The notes: a model not told the origin generated them from the sequence alone. Positions 8,231-16,641 are shown, counted from the first letter of the stretch. The stretch is DNA of 51,098 bases from Paenibacillus jilunlii (GCF_900102965.1 NZ_FNGM01000002.1:1-51098), one strand, 5' to 3'. Program-made: numbers and translations.

Positions 8231-9157
8231 CTATACCCGGGTCAAAACACGCTCCTCCAGCTCGGAAGAAGGCCCGGAAATCTCCGCATCGTCTTGCCCG
8301 TTCTCTTTTTTATACCAATGATAGAACACATAAGCAAGCATCGAGGCAAAAATAAATTCCTGAATGAACTTCATGGCGATCCCGCCCACCTGCTGATCTA
8401 CCTTAGGGGAGAGCCAGCCGAAGAACGCCGGGCCGCCAAAAGCCTGCAGCAGCTCCGCAGGACTTCCGGACACACAGTACCCCATCGCCCGCGCCCAGGT
8501 CTGCGGATCACTATAAGTGGCATAGAGCGGTTTCCCCGCAAAAATAATCAGCCCGCAAGCCGGCGTGAGCAGCACCATGTTCAAAAAAATAAACCCGATC
8601 TGGCCCAGTCCGTTTATGCTGCGCAGCTCCGGCAGCGGGTTGATCAGATTCCACCACATCAGCGCGGAGGTCAGGAACAGTACAGCATAATACAGCCGGT
8701 GCACCGCAAAATGCAGCATCACATAATCATGGATTACAGGGATATGATAGAGCGAAAATAATCCGTTGAACAGCAGCGCCGCCACTACAGGCTGAGCCAG
8801 AAAGGATACACGCCGCAGCGGGCGGAGATACCTCTTCAACAGGGCCCGCCAGCACCAGTCAGGCATGCCCAGCATAATCAGCGGGACCGCAACCAGGTAG
8901 GAGAAGGCCATGCTCGCCATATGAAAAGAGAACAAAATATGCCCCAGCAAACTCAGCGGCCCGCCTTGGGCCAGATATAGGGCCAGCATGCCGAAGATGA
9001 ATGAAAGCCGCCGCCACAGCGGAACCTGGGATGAACCCTGGAAACGTCCGGAAAGCGGGCCTATCAGCACAAAATAACCGGCTGTGAGCAGCAGCATGAC
9101 TGCCAGAAACAGCGGACTCCACAGCTCGGCAAAGCTAAAGTAGGATAATCCCAGCAT
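8231..9157 (-). CDS. ctaG: CtaG, caa3 cytochrome oxidase assembly protein
   Basis: The 308-residue protein has about seven membrane helices and the CtaG signatures HMASMAFSYLVAVPLIMLG and LHFAVHRLYYAVLFLTSALMWW. CtaG supports copper insertion or assembly of the caa3 oxidase in Bacillus. The ATG at 9157 (MLGLSYFS) is favoured over the GTG/ATG seven codons upstream because AGGAGG lies 10 bases before it. Unlike in B. subtilis, where ctaG follows ctaF closely, a 560-base gap full of repeats and a terminator separates it from ctaF, so ctaG-ctaM probably has its own promoter. Confidence 0.92.
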   Translation of the reverse strand: MLGLSYFSFAELWSPLFLAVMLLLTAGYFVLIGPLSGRFQGSSQVPLWRRLSFIFGMLALYLAQGGPLSLLGHILFSFHMASMAFSYLVAVPLIMLGMPDWCWRALLKRYLRPLRRVSFLAQPVVAALLFNGLFSLYHIPVIHDYVMLHFAVHRLYYAVLFLTSALMWWNLINPLPELRSINGLGQIGFIFLNMVLLTPACGLIIFAGKPLYATYSDPQTWARAMGYCVSGSPAELLQAFGGPAFFGWLSPKVDQQVGGIAMKFIQEFIFASMLAYVFYHWYKKENGQDDAEISGPSSELEERVLTRV

Positions 9158-9244
9158 GATAACCAAGCCTCCTCGCACGGGATGATTGATAGGACAGCTC
9201 TACTGCGTAAAGATCGGCTGGCTTGGCGGGGCCAAGACTGGCCG

Positions 9245-9359
9245 GGCCGGGCGCGGCGGTGCTGCGCGATGGTGGGGCCGGGCGCGGGCGGTGCTGCGCG
9301 ATGGCGGGGCCGGGCGCGGGCGGTGCTGCGCGATGGTGGGGCCGGGCGCGGGCGGTGCT
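9245..9359. repeat. GC-rich 32-bp tandem repeat
   Basis: Three nearly identical 32-base units start at 9258, 9290 and 9322, flanked by partial units. Each begins GGTGCTGCGCGATGG and ends CCGGGCGCGGGC; only one position varies (T or C). The unit is not a multiple of three, and GC content is far above the surroundings. No coding signal was seen. Confidence 0.9.
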
Positions 9360-9406
9360 CCCGATCGGCTGACACTAGCGCGGCCTTCCCTCAAGCCGTG
9401 ATTGCC

Positions 9407-9588
9407 AAGTGGAATTTGCACCACTAATCTTGATGCAAACCCGCTGCTGGCACTGCTAAGTGGAATTTGTATAACTAATTCAGCCAAAACTGCGTCCATC
9501 CGTACTTTTCAGCGAAATTAAGGATACTTGTTCCACTAACACTCGACTTTCGCCTGAAACGCTGCAATTAAGTATACTTGTTCCACAA
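9407..9588. repeat. Four dispersed-family elements, two direct and two inverted
   Basis: Two forward copies (AAGTGGAATTTG... at 9407 and 9458, 51 bases apart) face two inverted copies (AATTAAGGATACTTGTTCCAC at 9516 and the like at 9566, 50 bases apart). The shared skeleton is AGTGGAA-N4-TA-N-N4-AAT followed by TCAGCC or similar. The 50/51-base spacing equals the period of the array at 21.08-21.48 kb, and the two are clearly related. Confidence 0.75.
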
Positions 9589-9680
9589 GCAATTTAGTTG
9601 GTTAACCCCCTGCATAGAGCTGCCTGCCCGCATACGGCTCCCCTATTGGAGCATTTAGCAGCAAGCCGCTCCCCTCACGC

Positions 9681-9705
9681 AAAAAAGGCGGCATCGCCCG
9701 CCGCC
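9681..9705 (-). terminator. Terminator after ctaF
   Basis: GGCGGC and GCCGCC form a GC-rich hairpin followed on the minus strand by TTTTTT. It sits 13 bases beyond the ctaF stop and separates ctaCDEF from ctaG. Confidence 0.85.
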
Positions 9706-9717
9706 CCGTTGCAAACG

Positions 9718-10044
9718 CTAATCCCACCATACCCAGTAGAGCGCCATCACAATACAGGTTCCAGCGATAAAAAAGCCGCCCAGCATGAATATAATGGGCA
9801 GCAGGTGCCCTTTGTCCTTGAGATGCATCCAGAAGCCCATTTGCAGGAATACCTGAAGCACTGCCATCACCAGCAGCAGGATCACGGCAAATGTGGCATT
9901 AACGCCCCCGGCGGCTACAGCCGCAAAGGCAATCAGCGTCAGAACGACAGAGAAGACAAATACCACAATATGCCGCTGCGGCCCCTCCTGCCGGTGGCGG
10001 TGCTTTACTGGACCGTTTGAAGCGGGATGCTGTTCTGTCGCCAT
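9718..10044 (-). CDS. ctaF: Cytochrome c oxidase subunit IV (CtaF)
   Basis: The 108-residue protein has three membrane helices and the motif LQMGFWMHLKDKG typical of bacterial subunit IVB, the small membrane subunit of caa3 oxidase. Its start lies 2 bases after the ctaE stop, consistent with a coupled operon. The ATG at 10044 (MATEQHPA) has AAGGTGGGG upstream; earlier in-frame starts would lie within ctaE. Confidence 0.9.
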   Translation of the reverse strand: MATEQHPASNGPVKHRHRQEGPQRHIVVFVFSVVLTLIAFAAVAAGGVNATFAVILLLVMAVLQVFLQMGFWMHLKDKGHLLPIIFMLGGFFIAGTCIVMALYWVWWD

Positions 10045-10046
10045 GG

Positions 10047-10673
10047 TTACCCCACCTTTCCGAGCAGGTATACGACGGTGAAGATAAAGACCCATACCAC
10101 ATCAATAAAATGCCAGTACATGGCCGAAACATAAATTTTGGGCGCGGTTACGACCGTAAGCCCCTTGCGGGCCAGTTGTCCGATCAGCACGGAAATCCAG
10201 AGGATGCCAAAAGCCACATGCGCGCCGTGAAAGCCAACCAGTGTGTAAAACGCCGAACTGAAGGCACTGGTGGTCATACCGAACTCCTCATGTCTTACAT
10301 ATACGCTGAACTCGTAGATTTCCAGCACCAGAAAGCATAACCCCAGAAATACCGTAACCAGCAGCCAGTTGCGAAGCACCGCCACCTTCCCCCTGTGCAT
10401 AGCCTGAATGGCGAACACACTGGTCAGACTGCTGACAAGCAAGAGGAATGTTGCAGCCGCCACCAGCGGCAGGTGGAAAAGCTCGTTCGCCGACGGGCCT
10501 TCATTGGTCTGGTTGCGCAGCGCCAGGAAGGTGGCGAATAGGGTTCCGAACAAAACGGACTCCCCGCCGAGGAACAGCCAGAAGGCCAGCACCTTGTTGC
10601 GTCCTTCCAGGGTTGCCTTTTCAGGTTCGTGCGGAAGGTTACCCGCTGCACCTTCAGCATGTGCCGTTGTCAT
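10047..10673 (-). CDS. ctaE: Cytochrome c oxidase subunit III (CtaE)
   Basis: The 208-residue subunit III has five membrane helices, with the family motifs FWLFLGGESVLFGTLFATF, GFHGAHVAFG and YWHFIDVVWVFIF. It stabilises the catalytic subunit I and may help proton delivery. It lacks the first two helices of the mitochondrial form, which is normal for Bacillus caa3 oxidases, where they are fused to subunit I. It lies 6 bases after the ctaD stop. Confidence 0.95.
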   Translation of the reverse strand: MTTAHAEGAAGNLPHEPEKATLEGRNKVLAFWLFLGGESVLFGTLFATFLALRNQTNEGPSANELFHLPLVAAATFLLLVSSLTSVFAIQAMHRGKVAVLRNWLLVTVFLGLCFLVLEIYEFSVYVRHEEFGMTTSAFSSAFYTLVGFHGAHVAFGILWISVLIGQLARKGLTVVTAPKIYVSAMYWHFIDVVWVFIFTVVYLLGKVG

Positions 10674-10679
10674 GTCCGC

Positions 10680-12596
10680 TCACCGTCCTTCCAGCTCTTC
10701 AGGCCCGATATGCCAGCCGTGATCATCATAGAGCGACCGCAGCAGCATCGACCCGAAGGTAATCACCAGCCCGATGGCTGTAACAAGATAATTGTTGAAC
10801 ATAAAGCCCATGAACGCATTCCCGAAGTCATCACGGCTGAACATGAAGCCCAGTCCGGCAATAAAGATGCCGACTGACATCAGGAACGGCAGTATCGTTG
10901 CCGAGGGCATATGAATCGGACCGACCGGCTCAGCAGGAGTCATAGTTTTATGGCCCGAGGTTTTTTCCTTCCAGAACGCATCCAGTCCGCGCACCAGCGG
11001 AGTCTGTTTGAAATTGTACTCCGGCGGCGGCGAGGAAATCGTCCACTCCAGCGTGCGGCCGTCTTCCCAAGGATCATCCGGCGCATCTGCCGGTTTTCGC
11101 GAAGTGAGGAAGATATTCGTGAGAAAAATAAGCATCCCCACACCCATCAATCCCGCCCCGATCGTACTAATGAGATTCAGCAGATCAAACTGCTGGTTCG
11201 GCAGATAGGTGAATACGCGGCGCTGCATCCCCATCAGTCCCAGGAAATGCTGCACGAAGAAGGTGAGATGGAAGCCGATTATGAAGGTCCAGAAGGTCCA
11301 TTTGCCCAAGGTTTCGTTCAGCATCCGCCCGAACATCTTCGGCCACCAGTAATGCAGCCCGGCAAACAAGCCGAGCACCAGACCGCCTACAATGACGTAA
11401 TGGAAATGCGCAACAACAAAATACGTATCATGAAACTGGAAATCAGCAGGCGCAGAGGCCAGCATGACCCCGGTTACGCCACCCATCGTAAAAGTGGGAA
11501 TAAAGCCGACCGCGAACAGGTTAGGGGTAGTAAACCGTACCTGACCGCCCCACATGGTGAACAGCCAGTTGAAGATTTTGATCCCGGTTGGTACGGCAAT
11601 CAGCATGGTGGATACCGAGAACAGGGCGTTCGCTACCGGGCCCAGGCCGGTGGTGAACATATGATGCGCCCAGACCATGAAGCCCAGGAAGGCGATCAGG
11701 ATCGTGGCAAATACCATCGAGCTGTAGCCGAACAGACGCTTGCGCGCAAAGGTCGGAATGACTTCCGAGATGATGCCGAAGGCCGGAAGAATCAGAATGT
11801 ATACCTCGGGATGACCGAAGATCCAGAAAATATGCTGCCAGAGCACTGAGTTCCCGCCTGCCGAGGTATCGAAGAAATTAGCTTCGAGAATCCGGTCGAA
11901 CGTCAGCAGCACAAGCCCTACTGTAATGGCGGGAAAAGCAAACAGGATAATCGCAGAAGTAATGAAGCTGGCCCAGACGAACATCGGCATCCGCATGAAG
12001 GACATGCCCGGCGCGCGCATCGTAATGATGGTAGCCAGAAAGTTAATGCCCCCGATCAGCGTCCCCAGACCGGCTATCTGCAGCCCAATGGTATAAAAAT
12101 CCACGCCATGTGTGCCGCTGTACTGGGTGGTGGACAAAGGCGTATAAGAGGTCCAGCCCGCATCTGGAGCACCGCCCATGATCCAGCTGAGATTGAGCAG
12201 AACGCCCCCGAACAGGAAGGTCCAGAAGCCCAGCGCATTCAGAAAAGGAAAGGCGACATCGCGCGCACCGATCTGCAGCGGAATCACCGCGTTCATCAGT
12301 GCGAAGATCACCGGCATGACGCCAAGGAAGATCATGGTTGTGCCGTGCATGGTGATCAGTTCGTTGAAGGTCTGGGCATCCAGAAAGGTATTCATCGGCT
12401 TGATCAGCTGGATACGGATCAGAATGGCCTCAAGACCGCCGATGCCAAAAAACAAGCCTCCAGCCCACAGGTACAAAATCGCAATCTTTTTATGATCGAC
12501 GGTGGTAATCCAGTCCATCAGTCCGGTATGGCGTTTCACGCTGTGGTCATGTCTCAAAGGCGGTGATGGATTCAGGGACTGCGCTGCTTGAGCCAA
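10680..12596 (-). CDS. ctaD: Cytochrome c oxidase subunit I (CtaD)
   Basis: The 638-residue catalytic subunit reduces oxygen to water with heme a, heme a3 and CuB and pumps protons. Visible signatures are the heme a histidine in ITMHGTTMIFLG (H84), the CuB/tyrosine segment FGHPEVYILILPAFG, the CuB pair WAHHMFTTG, and the heme ligands in DTYFVVAHFHYVI. The C-terminal 100 residues carry two further helices, the usual fusion of helices moved from subunit III. The gene lies 50 bases after ctaC in the operon. Confidence 0.97.
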   Translation of the reverse strand: MAQAAQSLNPSPPLRHDHSVKRHTGLMDWITTVDHKKIAILYLWAGGLFFGIGGLEAILIRIQLIKPMNTFLDAQTFNELITMHGTTMIFLGVMPVIFALMNAVIPLQIGARDVAFPFLNALGFWTFLFGGVLLNLSWIMGGAPDAGWTSYTPLSTTQYSGTHGVDFYTIGLQIAGLGTLIGGINFLATIITMRAPGMSFMRMPMFVWASFITSAIILFAFPAITVGLVLLTFDRILEANFFDTSAGGNSVLWQHIFWIFGHPEVYILILPAFGIISEVIPTFARKRLFGYSSMVFATILIAFLGFMVWAHHMFTTGLGPVANALFSVSTMLIAVPTGIKIFNWLFTMWGGQVRFTTPNLFAVGFIPTFTMGGVTGVMLASAPADFQFHDTYFVVAHFHYVIVGGLVLGLFAGLHYWWPKMFGRMLNETLGKWTFWTFIIGFHLTFFVQHFLGLMGMQRRVFTYLPNQQFDLLNLISTIGAGLMGVGMLIFLTNIFLTSRKPADAPDDPWEDGRTLEWTISSPPPEYNFKQTPLVRGLDAFWKEKTSGHKTMTPAEPVGPIHMPSATILPFLMSVGIFIAGLGFMFSRDDFGNAFMGFMFNNYLVTAIGLVITFGSMLLRSLYDDHGWHIGPEELEGR

Positions 12597-12646
12597 GGTT
12601 CGTACCCCCTTTTCGATTATGCTGCTTCCATTGCAGAATGTAAGCT

Positions 12647-13696
12647 CTAGTCCAGCGTATAGCCGGCCAAAAACTCGGCAATTCCATCGATTTCTTCATC
12701 ACTTAAGTTCATATCCTTCTTGGGGTCGGGCATCTTGTTGCCGGGTTTGACGCCTTGGGTATCATGCAGCCAGGTTTTGAGATTCTCCAGCACCGGCGCT
12801 CCGTCAACCCCTGTATCGTCGTTCAGCAGGATTCCAGCCACCGATTCCCGTGAGCCGATTCCGGTCAGATTGGGCGCACTCGACATATCCGGCATATCCC
12901 CCATGGCATGGCAGGTCAGACACTGGGATTTGAATTTCTCGGCCAGAGCCGGATCTTCAGGCAGCACAGCCGGAGATTTCATGGAATTGACCCATTTCTC
13001 AAACTCCGCTTCGCTGACGGATTTCACCTTGAACTCCATGAAGCCGTGGGAGGGACCGCAGAGCTCTGCACATTTGCCCCGGTAAACGCCTTCATTTGGC
13101 GCACTGAAACTGAACCGGTTCGTTGTTCCATCAGGGTTGGTATCCATTTTACCGGAGAGCGAGGGGACCCAGAAGGAATGCAGCACATCCTTCGTGCTCA
13201 GCTCAAAAGCGATATCCTTCCCGGCAGGAATCACCAGATCCTGTGCAGTCGTTACACCGTAATCGGTATACTGGAATTCCCACCAATATTGGTGTCCGGT
13301 CACTTTGACCTTAATTGCATTTTTGTCGTTCGAGTGATCATTCCCGGCGGCAAACACGGCCTTTACCGTAGGAACCGCCAGCACAACTACCAGTATCAGC
13401 GGAATGACTGTCCAGAGCACTTCCAGCTTGAAGCTGCCTTCCACCTGCTCGGGCATTTCTCTCTGATCCGGTTTGCGCCGGAAGCGGACCAGTACATAGG
13501 CTGCAATGGAAAAGACGATCAGCAGTACAACAATCATGATAGTGATCGACAGCTTCATCAGATCGAACGAGCTTTCTGCAGCCGGCCCTTGAGGACGAAG
13601 CACCGATAGGTCCTCCCGCCCGCATCCGGCAAGAATGAGTCCAAGCGCTGCGGTCATGGGAAGAAGCCGCTTTCCAGCCTGCCACGTTTTCATCAT
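12647..13696 (-). CDS. ctaC: Cytochrome c oxidase subunit II with fused cytochrome c (CtaC), caa3 type
   Basis: The 349-residue protein starts with a lipoprotein signal (ILAGC, lipidated Cys25). Two membrane helices (about 50-70 and 95-115) follow, then the CuA domain with ligands His173, Cys209, Glu211, Cys213, His217 and Met220. A C-terminal cytochrome c domain has the heme motif CLTCH (259-263) and a likely distal methionine in GNKMP (Met322). This fusion defines a caa3 oxidase, which takes electrons from cytochrome c and so from a bc-type complex. It is the first gene of ctaCDEF. Confidence 0.96.
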   Translation of the reverse strand: MMKTWQAGKRLLPMTAALGLILAGCGREDLSVLRPQGPAAESSFDLMKLSITIMIVVLLIVFSIAAYVLVRFRRKPDQREMPEQVEGSFKLEVLWTVIPLILVVVLAVPTVKAVFAAGNDHSNDKNAIKVKVTGHQYWWEFQYTDYGVTTAQDLVIPAGKDIAFELSTKDVLHSFWVPSLSGKMDTNPDGTTNRFSFSAPNEGVYRGKCAELCGPSHGFMEFKVKSVSEAEFEKWVNSMKSPAVLPEDPALAEKFKSQCLTCHAMGDMPDMSSAPNLTGIGSRESVAGILLNDDTGVDGAPVLENLKTWLHDTQGVKPGNKMPDPKKDMNLSDEEIDGIAEFLAGYTLD

Positions 13697-13764
13697 TGAT
13701 CTACCCCGCTTTTCCCGATTTCGTAGATTAGAGTATTATCCTGTCAATTATAACAATCACTATT

Positions 13765-13793
13765 AATATAAGTTTGAAGGGGTGTTTTGTCAA
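13765..13793 (-). promoter_or_regulatory. Promoter of ctaCDEF
   Basis: TTGACA (13793-13788) and TATATT (13770-13765) lie on the minus strand with a 17-base spacer, about 70 bases upstream of ctaC. This is a good sigma-A promoter. Confidence 0.8.
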
Positions 13794-13796
13794 TCG

Positions 13797-13814
13797 TTCA
13801 CAACAAATTCACAA
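13797..13814 (-). promoter_or_regulatory. Direct repeat upstream of the ctaC promoter, ResD-like
   Basis: On the minus strand TTGTGAA occurs twice with an 11-base period, just upstream of the -35 box. OmpR-family regulators bind such repeats. The B. subtilis ResD consensus (TTTGTGAAT) is very similar, and ResDE controls oxidase genes there. Assignment to ResD is an inference. Confidence 0.5.
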
Positions 13815-13863
13815 TTGTTTTTCTGGAGACTAAAGTCTTGTCCTTACTGGATTTAAGAACGCT

Positions 13864-13892
13864 TTCACAAATACCTGCAAGTCTGCTATAAT
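13864..13892 (+). promoter_or_regulatory. Plus-strand promoter divergent from ctaC
   Basis: TTCACA and TATAAT are separated by 17 bases. The predicted transcript starts near 13899 and runs toward the hairpin at 13979-14020. No open frame with a credible start and ribosome binding site follows, so this may drive a short untranslated RNA. Confidence 0.5.
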
Positions 13893-13978
13893 GAATAAAG
13901 CGCATACATATCTAATTTTGTATATTAATTCATTTGACTATTTTGAGGAGATTAGCCGTCCGGAGGCTGCAGACAAAC

Positions 13979-14020
13979 AAAAAAAACCGCTTCCGGCAGC
14001 AAGCCGCCTGGGCACGGTTT
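13979..14020 (-). terminator. Terminator of the 62-residue protein gene
   Basis: AAACCG and CGGTTT close a hairpin with an inner GGCGGC/GCCGGA pairing. On the minus strand it is followed by a run of eight T. It lies 77 bases past the stop of the small gene at 14098. Confidence 0.8.
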
Positions 14021-14097
14021 ATGAGAATCCTCATGGATGTAATTACTCAGATTGATGTTGTTCCAAAAATCAGCAAGCACCGGTTCCTGTCTGTTGT

Positions 14098-14286
14098 TTA
14101 GGAGACGGATGAGTTCATTCTCACCAGCTCATGCTCCACGACCATGGTCAGCTCCTCTTCGTAGCCTCCCGTAATCCGATACTTCCGGACGTACTCCTTT
14201 ACAAATTTCTTGGGATCTTTGGGCCGGAAAATTCGTGTCATTTCCCGCAGACTTTCCTTGACTTCGTTATGACCTTTACTTGCCAT
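14098..14286 (-). CDS. Small conserved-looking protein of unknown function
   Basis: The 62-residue product is charged and probably helical (HNEVKESLREMTRIFRPKDP, then KKFVKEYVRKYRITGGYEEE), with no membrane segment or cysteines. I do not recognise it. Coding is supported by a good ribosome binding site (GGAGG, 9 bases before ATG), a separate intrinsic terminator downstream, and a compact charged composition unlike random frames. An in-frame start 35 codons upstream has no binding site and was not used. Confidence 0.65.
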   Translation of the reverse strand: MASKGHNEVKESLREMTRIFRPKDPKKFVKEYVRKYRITGGYEEELTMVVEHELVRMNSSVS

Positions 14287-14951
14287 GATCAGTTCCCTCC
14301 CAAAACATTGAAAATGAATGCTCCGTTGTAGAGAATGCATGATGAAAAGTTCGCCGTAACCTTGAAAAGCAAGTTTAGAAACCATACACATACGTGGCTT
14401 GCATTATCCGCCAATACAATATTCCGGTGTAAGGAATTCCGTCTCGCCGGTGAAGCAGGTTCGTCGTGATTTGGGCTGAGAATAAGGACGTCCTATCCAT
14501 TGGGACCCCTTAGACACTTTTGTACCCGAAGAGCCACTTGCTGAATCACTCCTTTCGGGCCTTATCCTTATATTGTATCATATTCCCGTCCAAGTTCCAC
14601 CTTTCCATGTAAAATGTGCGAAGTGAATTATTTTATACATTTTACCTTCCACGGCAGGTTAGGGTGGCGAACACTCATTGCACAGCAGAGATTCTCAGGA
14701 CTGGCTGGACTGTTGTTTATAATGTTAGAATGCCCAGGACTGGCAAAAATATCAGCACGTTGACAAAAGTCCCCTGTGGAGCTTTCCATCCCCTCTGGTG
14801 TGGGCCTATTAGTTACATCGGCGGTTAACGGCAATCCGTTTAGCTCTGGAAGCCTGGAACCACATACTTTGTAGCTATCACTCATAGAATTGTAGGGAAG
14901 CAGAAATATGGCAATCTGCTTTCTTCCACCAAGCCCAAGGAGAGTGAGCCC
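14287..14951. other. 665-base intergenic region with a hairpin before the DUF4870 gene
   Basis: No gene with a ribosome binding site was found. A TATAAT occurs at 14718-14723 on the plus strand but without a good -35. A hairpin (GGAAGCAGA at 14896-14904, TCTGCTTTC at 14915-14923) stands just ahead of the ribosome binding site AAGGAG of the next gene and could affect its translation. On the minus strand, 14568-14585 contains AATATAAGGATAA, which matches part of the structured repeat family. Confidence 0.4.
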
Positions 14952-15290
14952 TTGTCCCCTATCAGATCTTCCACCGGAATACCGGATCATATCGCCGCTG
15001 CCCTTTGTTACTTTTTCCCTTTTATTGGCGGGATTGTTTTTCTTGCCCTCGAAAAGCGCAGCCGTTTCGTCCTTTTCCATGCGCTGCAGTCACTGATTGC
15101 CTTCGGTGCGCTGATGGTTGCCCATGTGCTGTGCGGATTCATTCCGCTGCTGGGTCCACTGGCCGCCTCCCTAATCTCCCTGTGCTCATTCGCTGTATGG
15201 CTGCTTATGATCTACCACGCACTGGGCGGAAGGTGGTATAGGCTGCCCTGGGCGGGAGATATCGCTGAGCGCCAGTCCCGCCAGTTGTAG
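14952..15290 (+). CDS. DUF4870-family small membrane protein
   Basis: The 112-residue protein has three membrane helices and the family pattern: YFFPFIGGIVFLALEKRSRF, FHALQSLIAFGAL, then GFIPLLGP and a C-terminal YRLPWAGDIAE. DUF4870 (Tic20-like) proteins are small inner-membrane proteins of unknown role. Translation probably starts at the TTG at 14952, which has AAGGAGAG 9 bases upstream; there is no ATG in a suitable place. No gene of obvious related function is adjacent. Confidence 0.75.
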   Translation: MSPIRSSTGIPDHIAAALCYFFPFIGGIVFLALEKRSRFVLFHALQSLIAFGALMVAHVLCGFIPLLGPLAASLISLCSFAVWLLMIYHALGGRWYRLPWAGDIAERQSRQL

Positions 15291-15385
15291 CCCTGCCGCT
15301 AATAGGCTTTATGGAGCCTTGCCGGTTGTTATTGTCCTGTTAAAAAAGATTCCCTTTTGCCACGCTCCTCCGTACAATGGAATCA

Positions 15386-15484
15386 CAAGCAGAAACGTTT
15401 AGCCGTCCTCTAATAAGGACCGTTTCAGTGAGAAATATAAGGATAATATGTAGCGTGAAACCTATAAATTCTTATATTTGGACA
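15386..15484 (+). repeat. Structured intergenic repeat, copy A (full)
   Basis: The element has two stems. The first pairs GAAACG with CGTTTC and TCCT with AGGA. The second has arms AAATATAAG (15433-15441) and CTTATATTT (15471-15479), 38 bases from start to start. GTGAAAC in the second loop could instead pair with GTTTCA of the first stem. It ends 28 bases before the diacylglycerol-kinase-like gene, in the same direction. The same element recurs at 19541, 47617 (part) and 49759. Confidence 0.85.
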
Positions 15485-15512
15485 TATTCATCTGCTGGCT
15501 GGAGGAACATAC

Positions 15513-16454
15513 ATGTATCTATTGATCATAAATCCCCGCTCCGGCGGAGGGGCCGGAGGGCGTACCTGGCATGCCGTGGAAGCGATGCTTCAGGCCCGCG
15601 GCACCGCTTACGAAGCGCTGTTCACGCAAAGCGCGGACAGCGCCGAGTCCCAGGTGCTGCACGCGCTGGCCCGGCGCGAGGACTGGCGCGCCGCCATCGT
15701 GATCGGCGGCGACGGCACGATCCACAGCGTGCTGGGCGCACTGCGGCGCAGAGGCGTGGCGCTGGCGGTGATTCCCGCCGGCTCCGGCAATGACACTGCC
15801 CGCGGCTTCGGCATCCCGCTGGCTGCAGGGGCTGCGCTGGACGCCGCGCTGCAGGACCGCTGCCTGGAAGCGGACCTGCTGTCAGGCGCGGACGGCCTGA
15901 CGCTGACCGCCGTGGCCAGCGGTTTTGACGCCCAGGTGGCCGTCAATGTGAACCGCAGCCGGTACAAGCGGCTGTGCAACGCTATCGGGGCCGGCCGGCT
16001 GGCCTACCTCATCGGCATTCTGCATACGCTGATGACCTTCAGGCCCTGCCGCGTGAGCGTCACCTGCGACGGGAAAGAGCAGGCCTTCGAGAACGCCTGG
16101 CTTGTCTCGGTCTGCAACCTGCCCAGCTACGGCGGCGGGCTCCTGATCTGTCCGCAGGCGAAGGCCGATGACGGCCTGCTCGACGTCTGCGTCGTGCACG
16201 GGCTCAGCCGCGGACAGCTGCTGCGGCTGCTCCCCACGGTCGTGAAGGGCAAGCATACGCGGCTGCCCTTCGTGACCATGCTGAGCGGACGCAGCGCAGC
16301 CGTCCGCTTCGCGGCGCCGCGCCAGGCCATCGGCGACGGCGAGAGCCTCGGCACGGCGCCGATGGCCGTGCGCTGCGAACCGGGCGCGCTGCGCGTGCTC
16401 ACGCCGCTCGCCAGCGCGCAGGGCGCAGCCGGGCCCTGCTCCGCGAGCGGCTAG
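15513..16454 (+). CDS. Diacylglycerol/lipid kinase family protein (DagK/YegS-like)
   Basis: The 313-residue protein has the lipid-kinase nucleotide motif GGDGT (65-69) followed by IPAGSGNDTARG, and the C-terminal beta-sandwich domain with GGGLLICPQAKADDGLLDV. Such enzymes phosphorylate diacylglycerol or related lipids and return them to phospholipid or lipoteichoic-acid metabolism. A GGAGG ribosome binding site precedes the ATG, and copy A of the structured repeat lies just upstream. The gene is strikingly GC-rich compared with its neighbours (for example many GCG/CGC codons around 15640-15760), which could mean transfer or a local bias. Confidence 0.9.
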   Translation: MYLLIINPRSGGGAGGRTWHAVEAMLQARGTAYEALFTQSADSAESQVLHALARREDWRAAIVIGGDGTIHSVLGALRRRGVALAVIPAGSGNDTARGFGIPLAAGAALDAALQDRCLEADLLSGADGLTLTAVASGFDAQVAVNVNRSRYKRLCNAIGAGRLAYLIGILHTLMTFRPCRVSVTCDGKEQAFENAWLVSVCNLPSYGGGLLICPQAKADDGLLDVCVVHGLSRGQLLRLLPTVVKGKHTRLPFVTMLSGRSAAVRFAAPRQAIGDGESLGTAPMAVRCEPGALRVLTPLASAQGAAGPCSASG

Positions 16455-16590
16455 GGACGCGCGACGCTCCTGAAGACGGTGCAGCAGTGCTCAGCGGGAG
16501 CTGTGGCAGGGCTGTGTGGCGATGCCCTGCCACACCTGCCCCGACAAGGCTGGCGGCGGCCAACATCCCGCACATCCCCTATTAGCAAAC

Positions 16591-16641
16591 AAACGAACCC
16601 GATCTCCACAATAGTGTGGCGGTCAGGTTCGTTTATTTTTT
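16591..16641. terminator. Terminator between convergent genes
   Basis: AAACGAACC pairs with GGTTCGTTT with an inner CCACA/TGTGG helix, followed on the plus strand by ATTTTTT. It ends the lipid kinase gene; on the minus strand TTTG follows and it may also serve xpt. Confidence 0.85.

Noticed and set aside
9182..9499. Open frames of 71-103 codons over the GC-rich 32-bp repeat
   Set aside because: The 32-base unit shifts frame at each copy, giving low-complexity peptides in several frames on both strands; no binding site was seen.
10911..11849. 312-codon plus-strand frame
   Set aside because: It is antisense to ctaD, a certain gene.
14880..14930. Thiamine riboswitch, because of a GTAGGGAAG before the DUF4870 gene
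   Set aside because: The other conserved TPP blocks (CTGAGA and the paired P1 arms) are absent, and the gene is not a thiamine gene.
14628..15080. 150-codon minus-strand frame
   Set aside because: It is antisense to the DUF4870 gene start and its leader, with no binding site or recognisable domain.
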